Below the pieces are notes generated by a model, which worked only from the letters and a program-made list of their open reading frames with translations, was not told the DNA's origin and made no database searches. Shown here piece by piece: positions 11,885 through 20,249 of a stretch of 64,000 bases of DNA (position 1 is its first letter; every line of letters begins with the position of its first letter). Made by a program: the position numbers and the translations under genes. Source of the stretch: Variovorax sp. dw_308 (GTDB lineage Bacteria; Pseudomonadota; Gammaproteobacteria; Burkholderiales; Burkholderiaceae_C). The stretch spans positions 62,001 through 126,000 of the forward strand of contig NZ_JAATOM010000007.1 in NCBI RefSeq assembly GCF_019207085.1, written 5' to 3'.

Positions 11885-13363
11885 TCAGGCCGGTTGCCGG
11901 GCCTCGGACGTGGCGACGGGTGCCGTCGGGTGGGCGGTTGGCGCACTGCCGGGCCGCACTGCCCCTTGGGGATAGATCATCGTGGCCGGCACTTTCATCG
12001 TGCGCTTGGCCAGCGGGTAGTACACGAGGCAGGTGACGACCAGGCTCACGATCCAGGACACGTCGGCGCCGCCGAGCATCGTGGCGATCGGGCCCTTGTA
12101 CATCGCCTGGTTCAGGAACGGGATCTGCACCACCACCCCCAGCACGTAGCAGCCCAGCGCCACCGGGTTGTAGGCGCCGTAGCGGCCATTGCAGTCGTAC
12201 AGGGCGGGAATGTCCACTTTTTCCTTCGAGACCAGGTAGTAGTCGACCAGGTTCACCGCGCTCCAGGGCACGAAGACCGCCAGCAGCAGCAGCACGAAGT
12301 TCTTGAAGTTGTTGAGGAAGTCGGCGCTGGCCAGCAGCGCCACGCCCATCGAGACCAGCACGAAGCCGACGATGTACAGCATGCGGGCGCGCGGCGAGAT
12401 CTGCGTCCTGTTGTTGAAGGCGCTCACGGTGGTGAGGATGGTCATGAAGCCGCCGTAGGCGTTCAGGCAGTTGACGGTGAGCTTGCCGGTGACGATGACC
12501 GCGTAGATCAGCACCGCGATCGTGGGGCCGGCCAGTTCGCCCATGAAGCCCACCTGGTTCTTGAGGAAGTTGCCGCCTAGCGCCGCCACCAGCACGCCGA
12601 AGGTCATGGCGAGCTGCGCGCCGATGACGCTGCCCGAGAAGGTGGTCCAGAAGGTCGAGGCGATGGTGGTGCGCGTCGGCAGGTAGCGCGAGTAGTCAGC
12701 CACGTAGGGCGCGAAGGTCATCTGCCAGCCGGCGGACAGCGCGATCGTCAGCAGCAGCGTCGACACGGTGAACGGCTTCTGGCCGAAGGCACTGGCGACG
12801 TCGTGCTGCGCGAACAGCCGGAACGCCAGGTAGCCGAAGCCCAGGATGCCGACCACGGTGGCGATGCGGCCGACCACGTGGATCAGCCGGTAGCCGACCA
12901 CCGCCACCAACGCGGTGAGCGAGCCGAACACGAGGATGCCGAACTCCGGCGCCGCGACGCCGAAGATGCGGTTGATCGCCTGCCCCGACAGCACGGTGCC
13001 GGTGGCCGCGAAGCCGAGGTACATCAGGATGACGAGCACCAGCGGCAGCGCGGCGCCGCGCACGCCGAACTGCACGCGGCTGGAGATCATCTGCGGCAGT
13101 CCCAGGCGCGGGCCTTGCGCCGAGTGCAGCGCCATCACGATGCCGCCGAGCACGTTGCCGATCAGCAGGCCGACGATGGCTGTCAGCGCCTCTGCGCCGA
13201 AAACGATGGCCAGCGCGCCGTCGACCACGGCGGTGATCTGCATGTTGGCGCCGAACCAGAGGGTGAACTGGCTGCGCGGCGCGCCGTGGCGCTCGTGCTC
13301 GGGAACCATGTCGATGGTTCGGGTTTCGACGCCGGCGACGGGCGTTGTCGATTCGATGTGCAT
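11885..13363 (-). CDS. NCS1-family permease, candidate urocanate/histidine transporter
   Basis: A 492-residue integral membrane protein of the purine-cytosine permease (NCS1) family with about twelve membrane segments. Family features are FTLWFGANMQITAVVDGAL near residue 33, GPRLGLPQMISSRVQFGVRG and FAPYVADYSRYLP. Family annotation says cytosine or purines, but it heads the hutU-D-I-F-G operon and faces hutC. The substrate is therefore more likely urocanate or histidine, as proposed for NCS1-type HutT in Pseudomonas hut loci (recalled family knowledge). No other gene of nucleobase metabolism is nearby. Confidence 0.8.
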   Translation of the reverse strand: MHIESTTPVAGVETRTIDMVPEHERHGAPRSQFTLWFGANMQITAVVDGALAIVFGAEALTAIVGLLIGNVLGGIVMALHSAQGPRLGLPQMISSRVQFGVRGAALPLVLVILMYLGFAATGTVLSGQAINRIFGVAAPEFGILVFGSLTALVAVVGYRLIHVVGRIATVVGILGFGYLAFRLFAQHDVASAFGQKPFTVSTLLLTIALSAGWQMTFAPYVADYSRYLPTRTTIASTFWTTFSGSVIGAQLAMTFGVLVAALGGNFLKNQVGFMGELAGPTIAVLIYAVIVTGKLTVNCLNAYGGFMTILTTVSAFNNRTQISPRARMLYIVGFVLVSMGVALLASADFLNNFKNFVLLLLAVFVPWSAVNLVDYYLVSKEKVDIPALYDCNGRYGAYNPVALGCYVLGVVVQIPFLNQAMYKGPIATMLGGADVSWIVSLVVTCLVYYPLAKRTMKVPATMIYPQGAVRPGSAPTAHPTAPVATSEARQPA

Positions 13364-13398
13364 GTGGGGCCTTGCGTGTGGACTCGGAAAATCAACCG

Positions 13399-13438
13399 TA
13401 CAACTTTTCTATTTCTCCACTAAGTTGTATATACCAAT
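13399..13438. promoter_or_regulatory. HutC-type operator region, hutC/permease divergent promoter
   Basis: TACAACTT (13399-13406) and AAGTTGTA (13422-13429) form a perfect 8-bp inverted repeat. The right arm continues into TTGTATATACCAA (13425-13437), which resembles the TGTCTATACA sites seen before hutH and the ABC importer. It lies between hutC and the permease gene, where HutC-family repressors bind in other proteobacteria. The stretch is AT-rich and probably overlaps both promoters. Confidence 0.65.
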
Positions 13439-13501
13439 TGTGTGGTTTACTCCGGCAAACGTCAATACGTTTGACTAGCCATTACCCACTGGTAAACCCC
13501 T

Positions 13502-14242
13502 ATGAAGACGCTTTCCCCGCCTGAGCCCACGGACGCCAAGGCTGACGCCAGCGTGCCGGCCTTCCAGCGCATCAAGGACCATGTCCTGCACCAGATCCAC
13601 ACGGGCCAGTGGCTCGAGGGGCAGTCGATTCCCAGCGAGGCGATGCTGGCCAGGCAGTTCGGCGTGTCGCGCATGACGGTGAACCGCGCGCTGCGCGAGT
13701 TGAGCGACGACCAGACGCTGGTGCGCGTGCAAGGGTCCGGCACCTTCGTGGCACAGCAGAAGTACCAGGCCACGGTGGTCCAGTTGCGCAACATCGCGGA
13801 GGAGATCGCGGCGCGCGGCCATGTGCACCGGGGCGAGTTGCAGCGGCTGGAGCGTTGCAAGGCCGAGCCCGCATTGGCGCGCCAGTTCGCGCTGCCGGGA
13901 CATCCGACGCTGTTCCATTCGGTGGTCATCCACTTCGAGAACGACCTGCCGATCCAGCTGGAAGACCGTTACGTCAACCCGGCCGTGGCGGCGGACTACA
14001 TGGCGCAGGACTTCTCCAGCCAGACGCCCAATGCCTACCTGATGCGCGTGGCGCCGCTGCAGGGCGTGGAGTTCTCGATCGAGGCATGCCTGCCCCCTGC
14101 GGAGGTGGCGGAGCAATTGCACATGGCGGCGATGGAGCCGTGCCTGGTGCTGCGGCGGAAGACGTTGTCGCAAGGGCAGGTGGCGAGCGTGTCTGCGCTC
14201 TGGCATCCGGCTTCGCGCTACCAGTTCACCGGGAGCTTTTGA
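13502..14242 (+). CDS. hutC: GntR/HutC-family histidine utilisation repressor
   Basis: A 246-residue repressor. The GntR winged helix lies at about residues 20-90 (AFQRIKDHVLHQIHTGQW, PSEAMLARQFGVSRMTVNRAL, VRVQGSGTFVA). The UTRA effector domain follows (ERCKAEPALARQF, IQLEDRYVNPAVAADYM). HutC proteins bind urocanate and release the hut promoters. It is divergent from the hut permease operon, with a palindromic site between. A second HutC paralogue lies at 16231-16974, so control of the locus may be divided between the two. Confidence 0.9.
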   Translation: MKTLSPPEPTDAKADASVPAFQRIKDHVLHQIHTGQWLEGQSIPSEAMLARQFGVSRMTVNRALRELSDDQTLVRVQGSGTFVAQQKYQATVVQLRNIAEEIAARGHVHRGELQRLERCKAEPALARQFALPGHPTLFHSVVIHFENDLPIQLEDRYVNPAVAADYMAQDFSSQTPNAYLMRVAPLQGVEFSIEACLPPAEVAEQLHMAAMEPCLVLRRKTLSQGQVASVSALWHPASRYQFTGSF

Positions 14243-14289
14243 AGACATCGCAGCAGCGCGCTTACAGGCTGCGGGCGGGATCACGCCGA

Positions 14290-14540
14290 CGGCGTACTCC
14301 CCTCCGCGAATGTCCCCCGCCGTCAGTCTTCGACTGCCGCCTCCTCCTTTATTTCGCTGCGGGGAGCACACCATCGACGTGATCCGAGACGCGCAGTGGT
14401 CGATCAACCGAATCCACGGACGCCACGAACCGTCCCTCGTGTCGAGGGCATCGGGTGTCTCCCGCAGCGAAACAAAGGAGGAGCGGCGGGAGCCGAAGGC
14501 GGGGGACATTCGCGGAGGGAGATACCCGGTGTCCTCGGCA
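14290..14540. repeat. Long inverted repeat in hutC-hutH gap
   Basis: The 376-bp gap between the convergent hutC and hutH genes holds no credible gene. It contains two arms of about 75-80 bp facing each other. The left arm, about 14296-14370, includes CTCCGCGAATGTCCCCCGCC and CTCCTCCTTTATTTCGCTGCGGG. The right arm, about 14456-14535, includes CCCGCAGCGAAACAAAGGAG and GGCGGGGGACATTCGCGGAG. The arms match closely with a few mismatches. The centre is about 85 bp. It could form a large hairpin and act as a bidirectional transcription barrier, or be a pair of mobile intergenic repeats. Confidence 0.85.
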
Positions 14541-14618
14541 CGCGCCCCCGATTCGACTCGATCCGCCGAGTAAGGTGCTCAATGTCAATCGAGCACCGAT
14601 ACGAGCACCAGCGCCGGG

Positions 14619-16178
14619 TCAGCCGGCGTGGCTCGGCAGGATGTCCAGCAAAGCGCCCGGCATGTCCGCATTCAATGCCCACAGCCGCATGGCTTCGATG
14701 TCGGGCGCGAGGTAGCGGTCACGTTCGAGGTAGGCGACCTTCGTGCGGATGGTGGCGAACTCGGCTTCGACCAACGGCGAGCTCTTGAGTCCGCGCTTCA
14801 ACTCGATGCCTTGCGCTGCGGCCATCGCTTCAATGCCGACGACGACTGCCGTGTTGTTGACCATGTCGCCCAAACGGCGCGCGGCATAGGTCGCCATCGA
14901 CACATGGTCTTCCTGGTTGGCGGACGTCGGCAGGCTGTCGACGCTGCCGGGATGCGCGAGCGACTTGTTCTCGGAAGCGAGCGCGGCGGCCGTGACCTGC
15001 GCGATCATGAACCCCGAGTTGAGGCCGCCGTCGTGCACGAGGAATGGCGGCAAGCCCGAGAGGCCGGTGTCGAGCAGCAGTGCCAGGCGGCGTTCCGAGA
15101 TCGCGCCGACTTCGGAGATCGCCAGCGCGATGATGTCCGCGGCAAAGGCCACCGGCTCCGCATGGAAGTTGCCGCCGGAGATCACCTCGCCGGTGTCGGT
15201 GAAGACGAGCGGGTTGTCCGAAGCGGCGTTCGCTTCGATGACCAGCACGCGCGCGGCATGCGCCAGGTTGTCGAGGCACGCGCCCATGACTTGCGGAATG
15301 CAGCGGACCGAATACGGGTCCTGCACGCGGCCGCAATCGGGATGCGACGGCACGATCTCGCTGCCGTCGAGCAAGGCACGCACCGCGCCCGCCACCGCGA
15401 TCTGACCGGGCTGGCCGCGCGCCGCATGGATGCGCGCATCGAATGGCTTGATCGAACCCTGGATGGCTTCGAGCGACAACGCGCCCGACATCAGCGCCGA
15501 CGCAAAGACGTTTTCCGAACCGAAGAGGCCCGCCAGCGCAAGCGCCGTCGACACCTGCGTGCCGTTGAGCAGTGCCAAGCCCTCCTTCGGGCCGAGCACG
15601 AAAGGTTCGAGCCCGATCAGGCGCATCGCCTCGGTGCCGCTCACCGTCTTGCCATCCGCCGTGATCGCCTCGCCCTCGCCGATCAGCACGCAGGCCATGT
15701 GCGCCAGTGGCGCCAAGTCGCCGGATGCACCGACGGAACCCTTGCACGGGATGCTCGGCGTGATGCCGGCGTTGAACAGCGCCAGCAAGGCATCGACCAA
15801 CGCCGGCCGCACGCCCGAATGCCCGCGGGCCAGGCTCACCGCCTTGGTCGCCAGCACCAGCCGGACGACCGCTGCACCCAGCGGCTCGCCCGTGCCCACG
15901 CTGTGCGACAGGACCAGGTTGCGCTGCAATTGGGCCAGGTTATCGTTGCCGATGCGCGTGCTCGCCAGCTTGCCGAAGCCGGTGTTGATGCCGTACACGA
16001 CCTCGTCGTTGTCGACGATGTGTTGCACGGCATCGCGCGCGGCCAGCATGCCGGGCAGCACCGAGGGGTTCAAGGAGAGCTTCAGCCCACCGAGGTGGAT
16101 GCGGCGCAGCATCGCAAGGTCGACCTTGCCGGGCGTGAGTTCGAGCGTGTTGCTTGTGGTGGTATCAGTAGGTTTCAT
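14619..16178 (-). CDS. hutH: Histidine ammonia-lyase
   Basis: HutH removes ammonia from L-histidine to give urocanate, the first step of the pathway. The 519-residue protein carries the MIO prosthetic triad Ala151-Ser152-Gly153 within GSVGASGDLAPLAH, together with VYGINTGFGKL near residue 61, QRNLVLSHSVGTGEP and the C-terminal TSANQEDHVSM. A TGTCTATACA-type site lies only 5-18 bases before the ATG, where the ribosome-binding site should be, and no strong Shine-Dalgarno is visible. It follows hutC2 by 52 bp on the same strand. Confidence 0.97.
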   Translation of the reverse strand: MKPTDTTTSNTLELTPGKVDLAMLRRIHLGGLKLSLNPSVLPGMLAARDAVQHIVDNDEVVYGINTGFGKLASTRIGNDNLAQLQRNLVLSHSVGTGEPLGAAVVRLVLATKAVSLARGHSGVRPALVDALLALFNAGITPSIPCKGSVGASGDLAPLAHMACVLIGEGEAITADGKTVSGTEAMRLIGLEPFVLGPKEGLALLNGTQVSTALALAGLFGSENVFASALMSGALSLEAIQGSIKPFDARIHAARGQPGQIAVAGAVRALLDGSEIVPSHPDCGRVQDPYSVRCIPQVMGACLDNLAHAARVLVIEANAASDNPLVFTDTGEVISGGNFHAEPVAFAADIIALAISEVGAISERRLALLLDTGLSGLPPFLVHDGGLNSGFMIAQVTAAALASENKSLAHPGSVDSLPTSANQEDHVSMATYAARRLGDMVNNTAVVVGIEAMAAAQGIELKRGLKSSPLVEAEFATIRTKVAYLERDRYLAPDIEAMRLWALNADMPGALLDILPSHAG

Positions 16179-16182
16179 ATGC

Positions 16183-16196
16183 CTGTCTATACAAGT
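16183..16196 (-). promoter_or_regulatory. HutC-type operator before hutH
   Basis: CTGTCTATACAAGT, plus-strand reading. The identical 14-mer is found at 20042-20055, and a mirror form (ACTTGTCTATACAG) at 19973-19986. The core TGTCTATACA is near-palindromic. It overlaps the hutH translation-initiation region. Confidence 0.75.
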
Positions 16197-16230
16197 GGTT
16201 GCGGCCGAGGGCCGGGGAGGAAACTGGGCC

Positions 16231-16974
16231 TCAGTGGCTGGGATTGCCGTCCGAGCGGAAGCGGCTGCCGAGCCGGTAGCGTGAGGCGGGATGAAGGCAG
16301 CGCACCACCGTCACCGGCACGGTGCGCGTCCAGGTGCGGCGCGTGAGCAGCAGGCACGGCTCGGCGACGGGCATCGCGAGACGGGCGGCCTGTTCGGCGG
16401 TGGGCAGCACGGCGTCGACCAGGTGCTCGATCTGGTCGAAGGGCACGCTGCGCACCAGGTATTCGCTGGGCGGCGTGACGGCCAGGTCCTGCTCCATGAA
16501 GTCGGGCACCACACGCGGGTTGACGTAGCGGTCTTCGAGCTGCACCGGCACGCCGTCCTCGAGGTGCAGGCAGGTGGCGTGGAACACCGACTCGCCGGCC
16601 CGCACGTCGAGCCATGCCGCCACGTCGGTCGAGGCGGCGATGCGTTCGGCGGCGATGAGCTGGTAGCCGTAGTCATGGCCGCGCGCACGGATCTCGCTCG
16701 CGATGTTGGCGATGTGCAGCAACGTGGATTGCGGCTTGTCCTCCGCCACGAAGCTGCCGACGCCGGCGACGCGCGTGATGCGGCCTTGCTCGACCAGTTC
16801 GCGCAATGCGCGGTTCACGGTCATGCGCGAGATGCCGAACTGCGCCACCAGTTCGTGCTCCGACGGGAGACGATGCCCGGCCGGCCAGGTGCCGTCCTGG
16901 ATCTTGCGGGCGATGTGGTCCTTCACCTGCGCGTAGAGCGCGAGTTCGGGGGACTTGCGGACGGTCTTGGTCAT
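16231..16974 (-). CDS. GntR/HutC-family regulator, second copy in hut locus
   Basis: A 247-residue paralogue of the HutC protein at 13502. It has a GntR winged helix at about residues 12-75 (ALYAQVKDHIARKIQDGTWP, PSEHELVAQFGISRMTVNRAL, GVGSFVA) and a UTRA domain ending in LHPASRYRLG. The start at 16974 matches the family N-terminus; the longer frame reads into an intergenic repeat. It lies between the ABC importer genes and hutH, all on the minus strand, so it probably regulates the importer-hutC-hutH transcription unit. The operator set TGTCTATACA may belong to this copy rather than to the other. Confidence 0.88.
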   Translation of the reverse strand: MTKTVRKSPELALYAQVKDHIARKIQDGTWPAGHRLPSEHELVAQFGISRMTVNRALRELVEQGRITRVAGVGSFVAEDKPQSTLLHIANIASEIRARGHDYGYQLIAAERIAASTDVAAWLDVRAGESVFHATCLHLEDGVPVQLEDRYVNPRVVPDFMEQDLAVTPPSEYLVRSVPFDQIEHLVDAVLPTAEQAARLAMPVAEPCLLLTRRTWTRTVPVTVVRCLHPASRYRLGSRFRSDGNPSH

Positions 16975-16986
16975 GCGAAGACCTGG

Positions 16987-17118
16987 AATACGGACTTGAC
17001 CGTACGCGAAGGACGCGGAGAAACGCAAAGGCCGCGAAAGAAACCTGAAGACATTTTTTGGTGTCTTCTTTCGCGTCCTTCGCGGAACCTTCGCGTCCTC
17101 TGCGTCCGGCTGTCCGTC
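16987..17118. repeat. Dispersed intergenic inverted repeat, family B, copy 1
   Basis: About 130 bp between hutC2 and the ATPase gene, itself an inverted repeat (GCGAAGGACGC on the left, TCTTTCGCGTCCTTCGC on the right). It shares long blocks with 54990-55128, including TCTTCTTTCGCGTCCTTCGC and, at the other end, CGGACTTGRCCGTACGCGAA. Confidence 0.85.
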
Positions 17119-17128
17119 TTCATGATGC

Positions 17129-17914
<786 letters not shown>

Positions 17915-17934
17915 GCAGCGCTTTCTGCTTCTTG

Positions 17935-17962
17935 CTCCCTCTCCCGCTCGCGGGAGAGGGAG
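17935..17962. repeat. Perfect REP-like palindrome between permease and ATPase genes
   Basis: CTCCCTCTCCCG-CTCG-CGGGAGAGGGAG is a perfect 12-bp stem with a 4-base loop. It is the same type as the palindromes at 9889-10085 and may limit readthrough or protect upstream message. Confidence 0.85.
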
Positions 17963-17972
17963 TGAAGCGGGT

Positions 17973-18821
17973 TCATATCGTGCTCCAGGCGAAGAGGCGG
18001 CGGTTCAGCGCCTTGAAGGCGAAGTCCGAGACCAGCCCGATGATCCCGATCACGATGATCCCGAAGATGATCTGCCCGGTGTTCAGCAGCGCCTGGCTGT
18101 CCGTGATCATGTGCCCGATGCCCGACGACGAGCCGATCAGCTCCGCCACGATCACATAGGTCCAGGCCCAGCCCAGCACCAGCCGCAAGGTCTCCGCGAT
18201 CCCCGGCGCCGCGCCCGGAATCAGCACGCGCTTGACGATGCCGCTGCCGTTCGCGCCCAGCGTATATGCCGCCTCGACCAGGTCCTTGCGCGCACCACCG
18301 ACGATCACGGCCACCATCAGGATGATCTGGAACACCGAGCCGATGAAGATGACCAGCAGCTTCTGCGCCTCGCCGATGCCGGCCCACAGGATCAGCAACG
18401 GAATGAAGGCCGACGCCGGCAGGTAGCGGCAGAAGGAAACGAAGGGCTCGAAGAAGGCCTCCACCGGCTTCCACGCCCCCATCGCAATGCCGAGCGGCAC
18501 CGCGATGACCGACGCCAGCACGAAGCCGCCGAACACCCGCCACACCGTCATGCCGATGTCGTGGACGAAGTTGTATTCGGCGAAGAGCAGCCAGCCCTCC
18601 TTCACCATCGTCACGGGGCTCGCGAGGAAGGTCGGCTTGACGAAGCCGCCCAGCGTGGCCGCGGCCCAGAGCGCGACGAAAAGCACGAAGAAGCCGACGC
18701 CGAGCAGCCAGCGTGCGCGTGGGCTCACCGGCTCGAGGGGCGCCACTGGCCGACGTCGGCGCGGAGCGATGACGGAGCCGGGCACCTGAACGGATGGCTT
18801 CATGGCGGTGGAGGTATTCAT
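17973..18821 (-). CDS. ABC transporter permease (taurine/nitrate type) in hut locus
   Basis: A 282-residue inner-membrane permease with about six membrane segments. The first is GVGFFVLFVALWAAATLGG. The BPD transport signature is near residues 180-215 (EAAYTLGANGSGIVKRVLIPGAAPG). GMTVWRVFGGFVLASVIAVPLG is typical of SsuC/TauC relatives. The start at 18821 lies just after the binding-protein gene; an ATG 18 bases downstream (18803) is equally possible because neither has a strong ribosome-binding site. It works with the ATPase at 17129 and the binding protein at 18960. Confidence 0.92.
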   Translation of the reverse strand: MNTSTAMKPSVQVPGSVIAPRRRRPVAPLEPVSPRARWLLGVGFFVLFVALWAAATLGGFVKPTFLASPVTMVKEGWLLFAEYNFVHDIGMTVWRVFGGFVLASVIAVPLGIAMGAWKPVEAFFEPFVSFCRYLPASAFIPLLILWAGIGEAQKLLVIFIGSVFQIILMVAVIVGGARKDLVEAAYTLGANGSGIVKRVLIPGAAPGIAETLRLVLGWAWTYVIVAELIGSSSGIGHMITDSQALLNTGQIIFGIIVIGIIGLVSDFAFKALNRRLFAWSTI

Positions 18822-18837
18822 CGGGCGACAGGAAGTC

Positions 18838-18952
18838 GTGAGGATTTCGTAGCGAGGGCGCCTGCCGGGAGGCCGGTTCGCGGAGCGGAGACGCACTCTC
18901 GTGCGTCGAGCACCGCAGGCTCGAGATCGGTGGCCGCAGTAGAAATGCTCGC
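18838..18952. repeat. Dispersed intergenic element, family A, copy 1
   Basis: About 115 bp filling the gap between the binding-protein and permease genes. It matches, in opposite orientation, the element after pckG (32924-33050). Shared blocks are GATTTCGTAGCGAGGGCGCC, CGCACTCTCGTGCG, GAGCACCGCAG and CCGCAGTAGAAAT. Its ends form a weak inverted repeat (GATTTC / GAAAT). Confidence 0.85.
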
Positions 18953-18959
18953 GGCTTCC

Positions 18960-19919
18960 TTATTTGATGTAGCTGGCGTCGAATGTCACCGCCAGGTTCT
19001 CCGGCGCCTTGCGGATCACGCCGGCCTCCAGCAGGATCTTCTCGGCATCCTTCATGAAGCTCGTGATCTCGCCCGCGAAGAACTTCTGGTTCGCCGCCTT
19101 GTCCTGCCAGCGCAGGTAGGCCGACGATTTGGCGAACTGCTCGCCGCTTTGCTTGACGGCCGAGCCCATGACCTCGTTGGCCTTGGCCGGATCGGCCTTG
19201 ATCATCTCCAGCGCCTCGAAGTACGAATTGGTCAGCGCCTGCGCCGCCTTGGGGTTGGCCTTGAGCCAGGTCGGCGCGCAGCCCACCGTGTCCATCACCA
19301 TCGGGTAGTCGAGCGTGGTCGCGAGGATCTTGCCGGCCTCGGGATTGCTGCGGATCGTCGAGAGATAGGGCTCATAGGTCATCGCAGCATCGTTCTGCCC
19401 GGCGACGAAGGCGGTGGCGGCGGGTTGCGGCTCCAGCGAAACGAGCTTCACGTCTTTCAGCGTCATGCCGTTCCTGCTCAGCATCCAGGCCAGGCCGAAG
19501 TACGGCGAAGTCCCGGGCGCGCTGACGCCGATGGCCTTGCCCTTCAGGTCGGCGAAGGTCTTGACGTCGTTGCGCACGGCCAGGCCGTCGGCGCCGTAGG
19601 ACTTGTCCATCTGGAAGATCTGCACGATCGGCACGCCGTTGGCGTTCCAGGCGACATGCGTTTCCACGGTGGTCGCGGCGCACTGGATCGCGTCGGATGC
19701 CAGCGCCAGGTGGCGGTCCTTCTGCGGAATCATCTTGAGGTCCACGTCCAGCCCGTTCTTCTTGAAGATGCCGGCCTTGTCGGCCAGCGTGAGCGGCGCA
19801 AAGCCCGTCCAGCCCGACATGCCGAGCGCGATCTTGGTGACGTCCTGCGCCTGCGCGGCGCCCACGGCGCAGAGGCCGGCCGCAAGAACTGTGGCAAGTT
19901 TGAAAATCGTTTGGACCAT
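18960..19919 (-). CDS. ABC transporter substrate-binding protein in hut locus
   Basis: A 319-residue periplasmic binding protein of the SsuA/TauA/NrtA-like (NMT1) class. A signal peptide (LATVLAAGLCAVGAAQA) is followed by IALGMSGWTGFAPLTLADKAGIF, the VETHVAWNANG segment and PGTSPYFGLAWML. The start at 19919 has AGGAG 9 bases upstream; the longer frame reaches into operator sequence and was rejected. It heads a same-strand run of binding protein, permease, ATPase, hutC2 and hutH, and two TGTCTATACA-type sites lie in its upstream region. A histidine-pathway substrate is inferred. Confidence 0.9.
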   Translation of the reverse strand: MVQTIFKLATVLAAGLCAVGAAQAQDVTKIALGMSGWTGFAPLTLADKAGIFKKNGLDVDLKMIPQKDRHLALASDAIQCAATTVETHVAWNANGVPIVQIFQMDKSYGADGLAVRNDVKTFADLKGKAIGVSAPGTSPYFGLAWMLSRNGMTLKDVKLVSLEPQPAATAFVAGQNDAAMTYEPYLSTIRSNPEAGKILATTLDYPMVMDTVGCAPTWLKANPKAAQALTNSYFEALEMIKADPAKANEVMGSAVKQSGEQFAKSSAYLRWQDKAANQKFFAGEITSFMKDAEKILLEAGVIRKAPENLAVTFDASYIK

Positions 19920-19972
19920 GAAAACTCCTGGGGTCTGGCTGGAAGGTGAGCGGATTGTGGCTGGATGCACCA

Positions 19973-19987
19973 ACTTGTCTATACAGG
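19973..19987 (-). promoter_or_regulatory. HutC-type operator before the hut ABC importer, proximal
   Basis: ACTTGTCTATACAGG lies about 55 bp before the binding-protein ATG. It shares the TTGTCTATACA core, in mirror form, with the sites before hutH and at 20042. The 330-bp gap 19920-20249 holds no gene. Confidence 0.7.
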
Positions 19988-20041
19988 GTGAACCCTGTGT
20001 GCACTGACGGTGCAGTTCTCTTGGAGGGATGCACCATTATG

Positions 20042-20055
20042 CTGTCTATACAAGT
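20042..20055 (-). promoter_or_regulatory. HutC-type operator before the hut ABC importer, distal
   Basis: CTGTCTATACAAGT, identical over 14 bases to the site before hutH. It lies about 67 bp from the proximal site, a spacing that allows two dimers to act on the same face or through looping. Confidence 0.7.
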
Positions 20056-20249
20056 TGCTGCCAAGCGGGTCATGGTTCATGCGCAAAGGCCGTGCCAGGG
20101 GCGCAGGCCGGCGCATGCATGACGCCCGCCGAGGCCGATCGGCCGAAGAACTTTCCGAGGCCAAGCCGGCGAACAGGCTCATGGGCATCTTTGCAATACT
20201 TGCTTGACCCTCCCCCCATCGGCAGCCCCACGACAAGACTCGGAGAGAC

